The notes beneath the pieces are model-generated. The model ran no database searches. It was not told where the DNA came from and was given only the letters and a program-made list of their open reading frames with translations. The position numbers and the translations under genes were made by a program. From positions 1 to 12,043 of the forward strand of contig PWUP01000177.1 of assembly GCA_003562535.1 (NCBI GenBank): a stretch of DNA of 12,043 nt, read 5' to 3'. The DNA comes from Gammaproteobacteria bacterium (lineage in GTDB: Bacteria > Pseudomonadota > Gammaproteobacteria > Competibacterales > Competibacteraceae). Of this stretch, positions 1-8,253 are shown piece by piece (positions within the stretch are counted from its first letter, which is position 1; each line of letters opens with the position of its first letter).

Positions 1-25
1 AACGGTGAACGGTGAACAGTGAACG
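1..25. repeat. Tandem 7-bp repeat (AACGGTG)
   Basis: Three and a half head-to-tail copies of a heptamer, AACGGTG, AACGGTG, AACAGTG and then AACGG, run into the left window edge, so the array may continue outside. It lies directly upstream of the first gene (start at 35). Nothing else indicates its role; it may be a slippage-prone simple repeat in the 5' leader. Confidence 0.7.
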
Positions 26-34
26 GATCCAAGT

Positions 35-1966
35 ATGATTGAACGCCTACTGAATCTGCCGCGTTTCGGTCGTCGTGCGCTGCTGCTAGTGCTCGATGGC
101 ACGGTGATTACGCTCTCCCTATGGTTGGCACTGGTGTTGCGTTTAGGGGATGAATGGCGCGAGGTAGTAGCCGAGGCTTGGCCGTTGCTGCCACTGTTGG
201 TCGGTGTCGGCTTATCGGTATTCTGGATCTTAGGTTTTTATCGACCGATATTGCGTTACGCGGGACGCGATCTGTTCAATACCTTGATTAAAGGCATTGG
301 CTTAAGTCTGATAGCGGTTATGGCCATGTGGTTATTGCTGCGAGGCGGGTTTATTCCACGAACCGTGTGGTTTTTGATTGCCTTGCTGATGTTGACCTTA
401 ATCGGCGGTAGCCGTTTGTTGCTGCGTGATTATGTCACGCGACGCTTTGCCATGAATGCGACCCGCAAACCGGTGATTATTTACGGGGCGGGCGTGGCGG
501 GCATTCAACTGGCCAGTGCTCTAAAGCATGATCCGGTGTATCTGCCGGTCGCTTTTGCCGATGATAACCATGAATTGCAGCACAGTGTGATTGTCGGCCT
601 CAAAGTGTATCATCCTCGGCAGTTAGACGCTGTGCTGGAACGCGAGCAAATCGACGCCATTTTACTGGCCATTCCGTCAGCCAGTCGTGCGCAACGCCGC
701 ACAATTCTCAACCGTCTGGCGGTATTACAGGTGCGCTTGCTGGTCATGCCCAGTATGACGGAATTGGCCAGTGGGGCGAAACGCATTGATGAATTACGCG
801 AAGTCGATGTTGAAGACATCCTCGGTCGTGATCCGGTTAAACCCCAACCGGAATTACTCGCCGCATGTATCACAGATAAAACCGTCATGGTCACCGGTGC
901 TGGCGGGTCCATTGGCGCCGAACTGTGTCGGCAAATTTTGCAATTGCGGCCACAACGGTTGGTATTGTTTGATCTATCGGAATACGCCTTATACGCCATC
1001 GAGCGCGATCTGCGCGAGCGTCTGGACAAGACCAGCGGCGCAACGGAATTAGTGGCTGTGCTGGGTTCTGTCAACCAGCGATTGCAAGTGGAGAGTACGC
1101 TGCGTCGTTATGCGGTACAGACCATCTACCATGCAGCGGCTTATAAACATCTACCTTTGGTGGAACAAAATCCCTTGGCGGGGGTACAGACTAATGTGTT
1201 TGGCACATTGCGCACGGCGGAAGCCGCACTGGCGACTGGGGTAGAGACTTTTGTCTTCATTTCGACCGATAAAGCGGTACGTCCTTGCAATATCATGGGG
1301 TCAACTAAGCGGTTAGCCGAACTGATTTTGCAGGCCCTAGCCTCTACCCAGACCACCACTCGGTTTTGTATGGTGCGCTTTGGCAATGTGTTGGGATCGT
1401 CAGGCTCAGTGGTGCCTTTGTTTCGTGAACAAATCCGCCGTGGGGGGCCGGTGACAGTGACTCACCCAGCAGCAACCCGCTATTTCATGACCATACCCGA
1501 AGCCGCACAATTGGTGATCCAAGCGGGTTCGTTAGCTCAGGGAGGGGAGGTGTATCTGCTGGATATGGGTGAACCGGTCAATATTCTAGCTTTAGCTCAG
1601 CGCATGATTGAATTATCAGGTTATCAATTACGCAACGATCAGCACCCCGATGGTGATATTGCCATCGAGTTTATTGGATTGCGTGAAGGCGAGAAACTCC
1701 ACGAAGAATTGCTTATCAGTGGTAATGATGCACCCACAGCCCATCCGATGATTAAACAAGCGACAGAAGAAGCTCTGCCGTGGTCTGTGGTGCGGCAATA
1801 CCTGAGTCGTTTGCATCAAGCAGCAGAAGCGGCTGATGAACGGGCCGTGCGCGAGTGGTTGCGGGTCATTGTCACCCAACCCGTGACATTGCCCTCCCCA
1901 CCCGCTGAGCGTCTGCACGCCCCGGTGACGGTGAGCGCGCCTCGGCGCTTGCAAACCGTAGGTTAA
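35..1966 (+). CDS. Membrane-anchored NDP-sugar 4,6-dehydratase/epimerase (WbpM/CapD/PglF type)
   Basis: Expected to act on UDP-N-acetylhexosamine-type sugars (4,6-dehydration) at the inner membrane, feeding O-antigen, capsule or glycan synthesis. The 643-residue protein has the full family layout: about four membrane segments in residues 12-130, a first Rossmann fold with GAGVAG at 151-156, and a second NAD(P)-binding short-chain dehydrogenase domain with GAGGSIG at 288-294. The catalytic area reads STDKAVRP at 410-417 followed by NIMGSTK at 419-425. A Met (421) sits where ordinary SDR epimerases have Tyr, which is the known Ser-Met-Lys variant of the WbpM/PglF class, so this is not a defect. 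Length is typical. The ATG at 35 starts exactly at the first membrane segment, but no strong ribosome site is seen. A partner operon may lie to the left outside the window; dgcN behind it is functionally unrelated. The exact sugar substrate cannot be told. Confidence 0.93.
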   Translation: MIERLLNLPRFGRRALLLVLDGTVITLSLWLALVLRLGDEWREVVAEAWPLLPLLVGVGLSVFWILGFYRPILRYAGRDLFNTLIKGIGLSLIAVMAMWLLLRGGFIPRTVWFLIALLMLTLIGGSRLLLRDYVTRRFAMNATRKPVIIYGAGVAGIQLASALKHDPVYLPVAFADDNHELQHSVIVGLKVYHPRQLDAVLEREQIDAILLAIPSASRAQRRTILNRLAVLQVRLLVMPSMTELASGAKRIDELREVDVEDILGRDPVKPQPELLAACITDKTVMVTGAGGSIGAELCRQILQLRPQRLVLFDLSEYALYAIERDLRERLDKTSGATELVAVLGSVNQRLQVESTLRRYAVQTIYHAAAYKHLPLVEQNPLAGVQTNVFGTLRTAEAALATGVETFVFISTDKAVRPCNIMGSTKRLAELILQALASTQTTTRFCMVRFGNVLGSSGSVVPLFREQIRRGGPVTVTHPAATRYFMTIPEAAQLVIQAGSLAQGGEVYLLDMGEPVNILALAQRMIELSGYQLRNDQHPDGDIAIEFIGLREGEKLHEELLISGNDAPTAHPMIKQATEEALPWSVVRQYLSRLHQAAEAADERAVREWLRVIVTQPVTLPSPPAERLHAPVTVSAPRRLQTVG

Positions 1967-2005
1967 TGTTAATCGATTACTTTTTTATTCAGGAATAGAC
2001 ACGCC

Positions 2006-3010
2006 ATGCTAGAGTCCATCAACAAGCCGTATCTGATGTTCCTGGGCGATGCCCCCGATCAACTGGCCGCTAAAACCGCCGCTGGCGTAGCGCATTGGTG
2101 TCCGCAAGACTGTCTAGGTCAACTGCGCCTAACCGGTTGTCAAGCGGATCTAGGGCTACCTGATCTGAGTATGGCCACTGCGGTTGCTCAAGGGGCGCAG
2201 ACTCTGATTGTCGGTGTGGCCAACCGAGGCGGGCGCTTTTCCGAGTTGTGGATTGATACCTTGTGTGACGCCTTGCAAGCCGGTTTGGATATCGCCAGCG
2301 GTTTGCATAATCGTCTTAAGGCGATACCGCGACTGGCAGAAACCGCCGAGCGTTGTGGGCGGCGACTGATCGATGTGCGCCATCCGGTCGGTGAGTTCGA
2401 CGTCGGTACAGGCCGCAAACGCACGGGTAAACGCCTATTAACCGTTGGCACCGATTGCTCGGCAGGCAAAATGTATACCTCGCTGGCGCTGGCGCAAGAA
2501 ATGCAACAGCGTCATCTGGCGGCAACGTTCCGCGCCACCGGACAAACCGGAATTTTCATTGTCGGTTCCGGCGTATCCGTGGATGCAGTGGTCGCGGATT
2601 TTATCTCCGGTGCCGTCGAAGAACTCAGCCCCGATAACGATGCCGAGCACTGGGATCTCATTGAAGGGCAGGGGTCGTTATTCCACCCCTCGTTTGCCGG
2701 AGTGAGCTTAGGGCTGCTGCACGGTGCCCAGCCTGATGCTTTAGTACTATGCCATGAACCCACTCGCAGCCATATGCGCGGTTTGCCAGAGTACCCCATA
2801 CCCGATCTAGCGGCTTGCATTGCGGCTAATGAAGCGGCGGCCCATTTAACTAACCCCGCAGCCCGAGTGATCGGCATTGCCATCAATACCGCCGCGCTGG
2901 ATGCCGCTGCCGCCCAAACCCTGCTGACTGAAACCGGCGCCCGTTTCGGCCTGCCCTGCGTCGATCCGGTGCGTACTGGAGTGGCACCATTAGTCGATGT
3001 GCTCTGGTAG
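2006..3010 (+). CDS. dgcN: D-glutamate N-acetyltransferase DgcN (DUF1611 P-loop protein)
   Basis: Family knowledge: DgcN proteins acetylate D-glutamate (probably other D-amino acids too) to the N-acetyl form, which DgcA then racemises. The 334-residue protein shows the DUF1611 layout: an N-terminal Rossmann-like part (about 1-135) and a C-terminal P-loop domain with VGTDCSAGKM at 147-156 as the Walker A-like loop, then RATGQTG (176-182), IEGQGSLFHP (209-218) and HEPTRSHMRG (250-259), all conserved-looking blocks. The ATG at 2006 has AGGA at 1991-1994, somewhat far upstream. The stop is only 6 bases before the next start, so dgcN, dgcA and the RHH gene form one transcription unit. The acetyltransferase role comes from the family and the dgcA linkage, not from a GNAT fold. 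Older annotation would say only DUF1611 or NAD-dependent epimerase-like protein. Confidence 0.87.
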   Translation: MLESINKPYLMFLGDAPDQLAAKTAAGVAHWCPQDCLGQLRLTGCQADLGLPDLSMATAVAQGAQTLIVGVANRGGRFSELWIDTLCDALQAGLDIASGLHNRLKAIPRLAETAERCGRRLIDVRHPVGEFDVGTGRKRTGKRLLTVGTDCSAGKMYTSLALAQEMQQRHLAATFRATGQTGIFIVGSGVSVDAVVADFISGAVEELSPDNDAEHWDLIEGQGSLFHPSFAGVSLGLLHGAQPDALVLCHEPTRSHMRGLPEYPIPDLAACIAANEAAAHLTNPAARVIGIAINTAALDAAAAQTLLTETGARFGLPCVDPVRTGVAPLVDVLW

Positions 3011-3016
3011 TCGCCC

Positions 3017-3997
3017 GTGCAGGTCACTATCCAATGTGAACGCTGGCCGGTTCGCGGGGTATTTCGCATCGCCAGAGGCTGTCGTACCGAGATCAACCCC
3101 GTTACCGTTAGCTTGAGTGAGGGGGAGGCTGTAGGGCGCGGGGAGTGCATTCCCTACCAGCGCTACCAAGAAACTGTTGCCGGGGTAGCGGAACTTCTGC
3201 AAGCATTGAGTCCAGCCTTGCAGGCCGGTTTAAGCCGTACCGCTTTGCAGCAGCGGTTGCCCGCCGGTGCCGCGCGTAATGCGGTGGACTGCGCGCTCTG
3301 GGATCTCCAGGCTAAATTACAGCGCCAGCCGGTGTGGCAACTCGCCGGTTTACTGCCCCCGCAGCCGGTAACTACGGCCTATACCCTCAGTATTGCCGAG
3401 CCTGATCGTATGGGACGAGCGGCAGCGGCAGAGGCCCACCGTCCGGTGCTGAAACTGAAAGTCGCGGGCGACGGTCAGGATTTACAGCGGATCGAAGCGG
3501 TGCATCATCACGCCCCGCAGGCTGAATTGATTGTCGATGCTAATGAATCTTGGTCCCTTGAAGATTACCAGCACCTAGCACCCGCCTGTGCTCAACTCGG
3601 CGTGGCGCTGATTGAGCAGCCTTTTCCCGCAGGCCAGGATGCCGCCTTGGCTGAACTGCCGCATCCGCTACCCGTGTGCGCCGACGAATCCTGCCATGAT
3701 CGCAGCAGCTTAGCGTTCTTATCAGGCCGCTACGAGTACATCAATATCAAACTCGATAAAACCGGCGGACTGACTGAAGCCCTGGCCTTGCGTCAGGCCG
3801 CTGTGGATCAGGGGTTGGGGATTATGGTTGGCTGCATGTTAGGCACATCGCTGGCTATGGCCCCTGCTGTGCTGCTGGCTCAGGGCGTTCGCTATGTGGA
3901 TCTGGACGGGCCTTTATTACTGGCCGAGGATCGACAACCCGGTTTACGCATCGAAGCCAGTCAAATCCATCCCCCCGAACCCACACTCTGGGGTTAG
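3017..3997 (+). CDS. dgcA: N-acetyl-D-glutamate racemase DgcA / dipeptide epimerase (enolase superfamily)
   Basis: Member of the muconate-lactonizing/Ala-Glu epimerase branch of the enolase superfamily. All catalytic parts are visible in 326 residues: KLK with acid/base lysines K146 and K148, metal ligands D174 (VDANESW), E200 (IEQPF) and D223 (CADES), the opposing lysine K245 (INIKLDK), and the VDLDGP motif at 294-299 typical of L-Ala-D/L-Glu epimerases. By sequence alone it could be an L-Ala-D/L-Glu epimerase for murein peptide recycling; the immediately preceding dgcN favours the N-acetyl-D-glutamate racemase role. I use the GTG at 3017, 6 bases after the dgcN stop: the protein begins at the expected beta strand (MQVTIQCERW) and no in-frame ATG nearby would keep it. 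The closeness suggests translational coupling. Confidence 0.87.
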   Translation: MQVTIQCERWPVRGVFRIARGCRTEINPVTVSLSEGEAVGRGECIPYQRYQETVAGVAELLQALSPALQAGLSRTALQQRLPAGAARNAVDCALWDLQAKLQRQPVWQLAGLLPPQPVTTAYTLSIAEPDRMGRAAAAEAHRPVLKLKVAGDGQDLQRIEAVHHHAPQAELIVDANESWSLEDYQHLAPACAQLGVALIEQPFPAGQDAALAELPHPLPVCADESCHDRSSLAFLSGRYEYINIKLDKTGGLTEALALRQAAVDQGLGIMVGCMLGTSLAMAPAVLLAQGVRYVDLDGPLLLAEDRQPGLRIEASQIHPPEPTLWG

Positions 3998-3998
3998 C

Positions 3999-4208
3999 AT
4001 GTCAGCAAAAACGGTAAGCAAAACCTCTACTTTAACCTTGCGAATTGATCCCGCCGTCAAAGAAGGGCTGCGCCTCATGGCGTACCGTGAGCGGCGCAGC
4101 CTAGCCAATATGATTGAAATCATGATCCGGGATTATTCTGAGCGTAATGGCGTAGTCATTCCTGAACAGCAATCCCTATTTGCGGATGAAGAATCCCCAT
4201 CTACGTAA
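3999..4208 (+). CDS. Small ribbon-helix-helix (Arc/CopG-like) protein
   Basis: A 69-residue protein with the RHH pattern: a short beta strand (STLTLRID, about 10-17), helix A (PAVKEGLRLMAYRER, 18-32), the turn RRS and helix B (LANMIEIMIRDYSER, 35-49), followed by a polar tail rich in E, D and S. Such proteins dimerise and bind DNA with the paired strands. The ATG at 3999 is one base past the dgcA stop (3995-3997), with GGGG about six bases upstream inside the dgcA end, so it is almost certainly translated with dgcA. A longer reading from 3894 would overlap dgcA by about 100 bases and lacks RHH character in the added part. Role inferred from position: possible regulator of the D-amino-acid unit. 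A plain RHH protein of unknown target is the safe name; no toxin gene is next to it. Confidence 0.8.
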   Translation: MSAKTVSKTSTLTLRIDPAVKEGLRLMAYRERRSLANMIEIMIRDYSERNGVVIPEQQSLFADEESPST

Positions 4209-4245
4209 TCCGATCGCCATCCACAGACCGTCGTGAGCATCTACT

Positions 4246-5631
4246 ATGAGCAACCATTTTCGCATTGAACGTGACAGCATGGGTGAGCTGGAAGTGCCGG
4301 CCAATGCCCTGTATGCCGCCCAAACCCAACGGGCTGTTGATAATTTTCCGGTAAGTAATCTGCGTATGCCGCGCGGCTTTATTCGTGCCCTAGGCTTGAT
4401 TAAAGCCACCGCCGCCGAGGTCAATGCCGAACTCGGCTTGCTGGATGCCGCCGTGGCTGAGGCGATCAGCAAAGCCGCGCTGGCAATGGCTGAGGGGCGC
4501 TACGATGAGCATTTCCCGGTTGATGTCTTTCAGACCGGCTCTGGCACCAGTTCCAATATGAACGCCAATGAAGTCATCGCTCGGTTAGCGAGTGAGTCCT
4601 TGGGGCAAAGCGTCCACCCCAATGATCACGTCAATATGGGCCAAAGCAGCAACGATGTGATTCCCACCGCGATTCATATCAGTGCGGCACTGGCATTGCA
4701 ACAGCGCTTACAACCGGCTTTAAGTCATTTATACGAGGGTTTACAGCAGCGCGCCCGCGAACTGACCGACATCACTAAGACCGGACGTACTCATTTAATG
4801 GACGCCATGCCCATCACCTTGGGTCAAGAGCTTAACGGTTGGGCGGCTCAAGTGCGCCACGGCAGGGAGCGTTTGGAAGCGGTCATGCCGCGTCTGCGTG
4901 CTTTGGCCCAAGGCGGAACTGCTGTGGGCAGTGGTATTAATGCCCATCCTGAATTTGGCCAGCGGTTTGCTCGGCGTCTCGCCGAGCGCAGTGGGATTGA
5001 ATTTGTCACCAGCGCGGATTATTTCCTGAGCTTGTCCACCCAAGACGCCGCCGTTGAACTGTCCGGCCAGCTCAAAACCGTCGCAGTCAGTCTGATGAAA
5101 ATCGCCAATGATTTACGCTGGATGAACTCCGGCCCGTTAACCGGATTGGCCGAGATTGAATTACCCGCCCTGCAGCCTGGCTCCAGTATCATGCCAGGCA
5201 AGGTCAACCCGGTCATTCCCGAAGCCACGGCTATGGTGTGCGCTCAGGTGATCGGCAATGACACCACAATCACCGTGGCCGGGCAATCGGGTAATTTCCA
5301 GCTTAATGTCATGTTGCCGGTGATTGCCTATAACCTGTTGCAATCCATTGAACTGTTGGCGAGCAGCAGTCGGCTGCTGGCGGATAAGGCCATTCAAGGC
5401 TTTACGGTCAAGCAAACCCATTTACAGGAACAGTTAGCGCGTAATCCTATTCTGGTGACGGCGCTGAATGCCGTGATTGGTTATGAGCAGGGTGCGGCCA
5501 TTGCCAAGCAAGCCTATGCCGAGGGGCGTTCCGTCATCGAGGTGGCGTTGGACAATACTGATCTGAGCCGTGAAGATCTAGAGCGCCTGTTAGATCCTTT
5601 GGAATTAACTCGTGGTGGGATTCGTGGGTGA
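4246..5631 (+). CDS. fumC: Class II fumarate hydratase FumC
   Basis: Catalyses reversible hydration of fumarate to L-malate in the TCA cycle; cytosolic, homotetrameric, without iron-sulfur cluster. The 461-residue protein is full length. Visible family motifs are TGSGTSSNMNANEV (97-110), NDHVNMGQSSNDV (126-138), GRTHLMDAMP (180-189) with catalytic H183, and the fumarase/aspartase signature GSSIMPGKVNP (312-322) with S313 and K319; these sit exactly 5 residues before the E. coli FumC positions (H188, S318, K324). That and the THLMDA motif separate it from aspartase and argininosuccinate lyase. The gap to the RHH gene is 37 bases without a clear promoter or hairpin, so read-through from the dgc unit is possible. 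The start region has only a weak Shine-Dalgarno. Downstream it converges with bioY on two REP hairpins. Confidence 0.97.
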   Translation: MSNHFRIERDSMGELEVPANALYAAQTQRAVDNFPVSNLRMPRGFIRALGLIKATAAEVNAELGLLDAAVAEAISKAALAMAEGRYDEHFPVDVFQTGSGTSSNMNANEVIARLASESLGQSVHPNDHVNMGQSSNDVIPTAIHISAALALQQRLQPALSHLYEGLQQRARELTDITKTGRTHLMDAMPITLGQELNGWAAQVRHGRERLEAVMPRLRALAQGGTAVGSGINAHPEFGQRFARRLAERSGIEFVTSADYFLSLSTQDAAVELSGQLKTVAVSLMKIANDLRWMNSGPLTGLAEIELPALQPGSSIMPGKVNPVIPEATAMVCAQVIGNDTTITVAGQSGNFQLNVMLPVIAYNLLQSIELLASSSRLLADKAIQGFTVKQTHLQEQLARNPILVTALNAVIGYEQGAAIAKQAYAEGRSVIEVALDNTDLSREDLERLLDPLELTRGGIRG

Positions 5632-5652
5632 TTATTGCATCCGCATCGATGT

Positions 5653-5682
5653 GTGCGATTACGCTACGCTAATCGCACCTAC
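5653..5682 (-). repeat. GTAG-headed REP hairpin (GTGCGATTA stem)
   Basis: Read on the - strand: GTAG, then a 9-bp perfect stem (GTGCGATTA pairing with TAATCGCAC) around the 8-base loop GCGTAGCG. A second copy with one loop change lies at 10138-10167. It lies just after fumC and probably adds to transcription termination between convergent genes. Confidence 0.85.
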
Positions 5683-5687
5683 GCAGG

Positions 5688-5713
5688 GTAGGGGCGGTTC
5701 GCAAACCGCCCCT
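5688..5713 (+). terminator. REP hairpin between convergent fumC and bioY, probable bidirectional terminator
   Basis: GTAG at 5688-5691 runs into a perfect 10-bp stem, AGGGGCGGTT (5690-5699) with AACCGCCCCT (5704-5713) and loop CGCA. It is 58 bases after the fumC stop and 15 bases after the bioY stop on the other strand. No long T tract follows on either strand, so it is a strong hairpin but not a textbook intrinsic terminator. The GTAG head places it in the same REP class as the other hairpins here. Confidence 0.55.
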
Positions 5714-5728
5714 CATGAAATTAACCGA

Positions 5729-6310
5729 TTACCGCCGTTGCAACCCCCGCCAAATCAACGGCAAACTTGCAGCGGCTAAAGCAATCTTCACCGCATCACC
5801 CAGCAAAAACGGGTACACACCCATAGCCAAAATCGGCTTATCCCAACCCACTAACGCGCCTAACCACAACACGCCGGGCAGATAAATTGCCGCCATACCC
5901 AAAGTCAGCATGGCCAACGTCGGCAGTAAGCGCCGATCCCAGCCGCGCTCTGCCAGCCAGCCCGTCACAACAGCGGCCAGCATAAAGCCCAATAAATAGC
6001 CCCCCGTCGGACCAAGCATATAAGCCATTCCAATCCCTCTTTCCGGAGTACCGGCAAACACCGGCAGCCCCATCGCCCCCTGAGCCAGATACAGCGCAAC
6101 CGTCGCTGCACCCAGTCGCCAGCCGCAGGTTATGCCGATCAGCAACACCGCCAACGGTTGCAGGGTCATCGGCACCGGATAAAACGGGATTTGCAATTTC
6201 GCGGTGGCGATCAGTAACAGGCTGCCGCATACCAGCAAGGTGAGATTACGCAAGCTGCGGTGAGCCTGCGCCGGCCATAAGGTATCGGCTAAAGTTGTGC
6301 TTGCAATCAT
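5729..6310 (-). CDS. bioY: Biotin transporter BioY (ECF S component)
   Basis: Integral inner-membrane protein that binds and imports biotin, either alone at high affinity sites or with the EcfAT/BioMN energising module. The 193-residue protein has about six hydrophobic segments and the BioY hallmarks: an N-terminal IPFYPVPMTLQPLAVLL block, then ALYLAQGAMGLPVFAG and LGPTGGYLLGF. Length is normal. The ATG at 6310 has a perfect Shine-Dalgarno AAGGAGG (6326-6320) nine bases upstream; a TTG at 6313 in the same frame would add one residue with six-base spacing. No bioM or bioN gene is adjacent, so it either works alone or shares an energising module encoded elsewhere. It lies 67 bases after the channel gene on the same strand with no hairpin between, so co-transcription is possible. 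I saw no BirA-type operator. Confidence 0.94.
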   Translation of the reverse strand: MIASTTLADTLWPAQAHRSLRNLTLLVCGSLLLIATAKLQIPFYPVPMTLQPLAVLLIGITCGWRLGAATVALYLAQGAMGLPVFAGTPERGIGMAYMLGPTGGYLLGFMLAAVVTGWLAERGWDRRLLPTLAMLTLGMAAIYLPGVLWLGALVGWDKPILAMGVYPFLLGDAVKIALAAASLPLIWRGLQRR

Positions 6311-6319
6311 CAAACATCT

Positions 6320-6326
6320 CCTCCTT
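6320..6326 (-). promoter_or_regulatory. Strong ribosome binding site of bioY
   Basis: AAGGAGG on the - strand, an unusually perfect match to the anti-Shine-Dalgarno, nine bases before the ATG at 6310 and six before the alternative TTG at 6313. Most other genes in this window have weak sites, so bioY probably has high translation efficiency. Confidence 0.75.
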
Positions 6327-6377
6327 CAAGTGCAATGGGTAAAGTTTAGGATAACCGCTTTAGATTACCACAGTATG

Positions 6378-8141
6378 TTATTTTTCAACCTGCTCTGTTA
6401 CTGGGTTTGACGTCAGAGCATCAAAGCTGTTTTCATGATGCACGGTAAGCTGATTAAACGGAATCACCCAATCGTGCTCATTGCACACCGCCACACACGC
6501 GGTGCGGACAACCCGACCGAGCTTGAAATAATACTGAGCTGCCGCGCCGTTCAATGTCACGACAATCAGATAATCCAGCGACGAATCAGCCGCTTCTGAG
6601 AACTCCACCAATACATCTTCAAGCTGTTCCGCAGCAGCGGACTCCGCTAAGGCACGGCGCACGGCCTGATTGAAAATATCAGACACTTGATCCAGGGCGA
6701 TGCGCTGATGCTGGTAATCAATCCCAAAAGTGACAATTACCAAGAAGCTACCCCGTGATAAATTACGCGGTTTAGCAGCCAGGAATTCCGCCGTGGGGTA
6801 AAAAACACTGTTACCCCGTATTTTAAGCTGTACCAATTCTGGAGTCTGGCGTTCCACCAAGGCTAAGGTGTCATCGCCGAGCAGCACATAGTCATCGGGG
6901 CGGCAAGGGAACCACGGCTCTTCATTGGGCACTGGCCGCGAAATCAAACCCGCCACCTCAGACATTGGCAAACGCAACACGCCATTATCCAACTCCGGAT
7001 TGACCAAACGGGTATATAAACCGATGGCGCTGACTTTCCACGGAACGCCATTGTATATCAGCCGCTCTTGTTCGCGTACTTGACCCGCATTCAGAAATAA
7101 TTTGGCCTCCGCCATATAACGGGGCAAATAGGTGCGAAAGCTTAACAATAAGGCAATCAACACCACCAGAGCCAAGGCAAACAGCACCAAGTCGCCAGCG
7201 GCATATAACACCATCATGAACACCAGAATCGCCAACAGCGTAGCAAACAGGCGATACGTCAATAACAGCACTCGGGTTTTGAAGCCTCGGCGGGGAATGG
7301 ACTTGCGTTCACGATAGCGCAGCAGAACATTAAGGCCGCCGTGCAAAATCAATACCGTCAGCCCTAGCGCCGCGACGGCGAGCAATAAAGTCAACCCACG
7401 ACCGACGAAGAACTCCCGCACGGCGCGATTGGCTTGGTCGTACACCGTCTCTTCGCGTTCGAGTAAATTATCCAGTTGCAGTTGGACAATGCCCTGTTGA
7501 CGCATGAGATCCCTTTGCCGCTCTTGCCATTGCTGTTCCAAGTCATTCAAGCGATTAAGCGCTGCTTCGTCAAGATCCACAGTGCGGACAGCGGCTAGAT
7601 TATTCAACGCGGTATTCACCACATTGATTTGTTGGTTCAACAAAGCACGATCACGCCGCAGGCGTTCAATTGCGCGTGGCCGTTCGGTGAGCTGGCGCAT
7701 CTCGCTAAACAGCGGGCGCATAATCGACAGCAGCTCATCCTGCCAGTTGAAATCGTCTTGATCGGGCAGATCGCCAAAAATCCCCAGATCGACGCCACCC
7801 AAAGCAATGTTTTCAAAGCTCGCGCGCAGATTGCGGCGCTGTGCTTCCAACTGCTCTAATTGTTGCGCGAAAATCTCGCGTTGTTCGTCATCATCTGCCG
7901 CTGCCGCATGCTGTAGTTCTTGACGCAGTGACTCGATGCGAGCGCGGTTTTCCGTCAGTGATTGCTTCAATTCCTGCAATTGCACTCGGGTTTCTTGCAA
8001 GCGCGCTTCGCGATCCATAGCGCGGGCGGCCTCAGCGGTACTGGGTGTGGGGGTTTGCGCCAACAGAAGGGTTGGCAAGCATAGCAACAGGGCTAACCAT
8101 AAGGTCAGCACGGTAGTATAGCGGACAAGATTTTGATTCAT
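6378..8141 (-). CDS. MscS-family mechanosensitive channel with periplasmic coiled coil
   Basis: Predicted inner-membrane small-conductance mechanosensitive channel relative that would release solutes on hypo-osmotic shock. With the ATG at 8141 the 587-residue protein begins with a clear signal peptide (MNQNLVRYTT..LLLAQ, 1-29), then a periplasmic Glu/Gln/Arg-rich coiled coil (about 38-110 and 190-240), three membrane segments (about 248-270, 290-313 and 315-336), a MscS-like beta domain (about 355-400, GLYTRLVNPELDNGVLRLP), a second similar beta unit (about 415-457, DYVLLGDDTLALVERQTPE), and the C-terminal alpha/beta part (FGIDYQHQ from 472). The pore helix is less glycine/alanine patterned than in E. 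coli MscS, so channel activity is inferred. An in-frame extension to 8288 was dropped because it would bury the signal peptide behind 49 unlike residues. No clear Shine-Dalgarno precedes 8141. Same strand as bioY and the aminopeptidase gene. Confidence 0.85.
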   Translation of the reverse strand: MNQNLVRYTTVLTLWLALLLCLPTLLLAQTPTPSTAEAARAMDREARLQETRVQLQELKQSLTENRARIESLRQELQHAAAADDDEQREIFAQQLEQLEAQRRNLRASFENIALGGVDLGIFGDLPDQDDFNWQDELLSIMRPLFSEMRQLTERPRAIERLRRDRALLNQQINVVNTALNNLAAVRTVDLDEAALNRLNDLEQQWQERQRDLMRQQGIVQLQLDNLLEREETVYDQANRAVREFFVGRGLTLLLAVAALGLTVLILHGGLNVLLRYRERKSIPRRGFKTRVLLLTYRLFATLLAILVFMMVLYAAGDLVLFALALVVLIALLLSFRTYLPRYMAEAKLFLNAGQVREQERLIYNGVPWKVSAIGLYTRLVNPELDNGVLRLPMSEVAGLISRPVPNEEPWFPCRPDDYVLLGDDTLALVERQTPELVQLKIRGNSVFYPTAEFLAAKPRNLSRGSFLVIVTFGIDYQHQRIALDQVSDIFNQAVRRALAESAAAEQLEDVLVEFSEAADSSLDYLIVVTLNGAAAQYYFKLGRVVRTACVAVCNEHDWVIPFNQLTVHHENSFDALTSNPVTEQVEK

Positions 8142-8253
8142 AGTAATTTTTGATGATTTTTTGGTGCAGCAAGTAAGAGGACGATTAAACCATATCAAAG
8201 GTATCTTACAGGGTTTTGCACGGTCTTGAAAAGAACAGGGCGACGAACGCCAG

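Noticed and set aside
2512..3150. 212-codon open frame on the - strand over dgcN and dgcA
   Set aside because: Shadow frame opposite two well-supported genes; composition rich in Ser, Pro and Arg as expected from reading GC-rich genes backwards.
3894..4208. 104-residue version of the RHH protein
   Set aside because: The added 35 residues overlap the end of dgcA in another frame and look like out-of-frame translation; the ATG at 3999 fits the RHH fold and the one-base gap.
4246..5631. Aspartate ammonia-lyase instead of fumarase
   Set aside because: Motif spacing and the catalytic blocks align with E. coli FumC at a constant five-residue offset, and length is typical of FumC.
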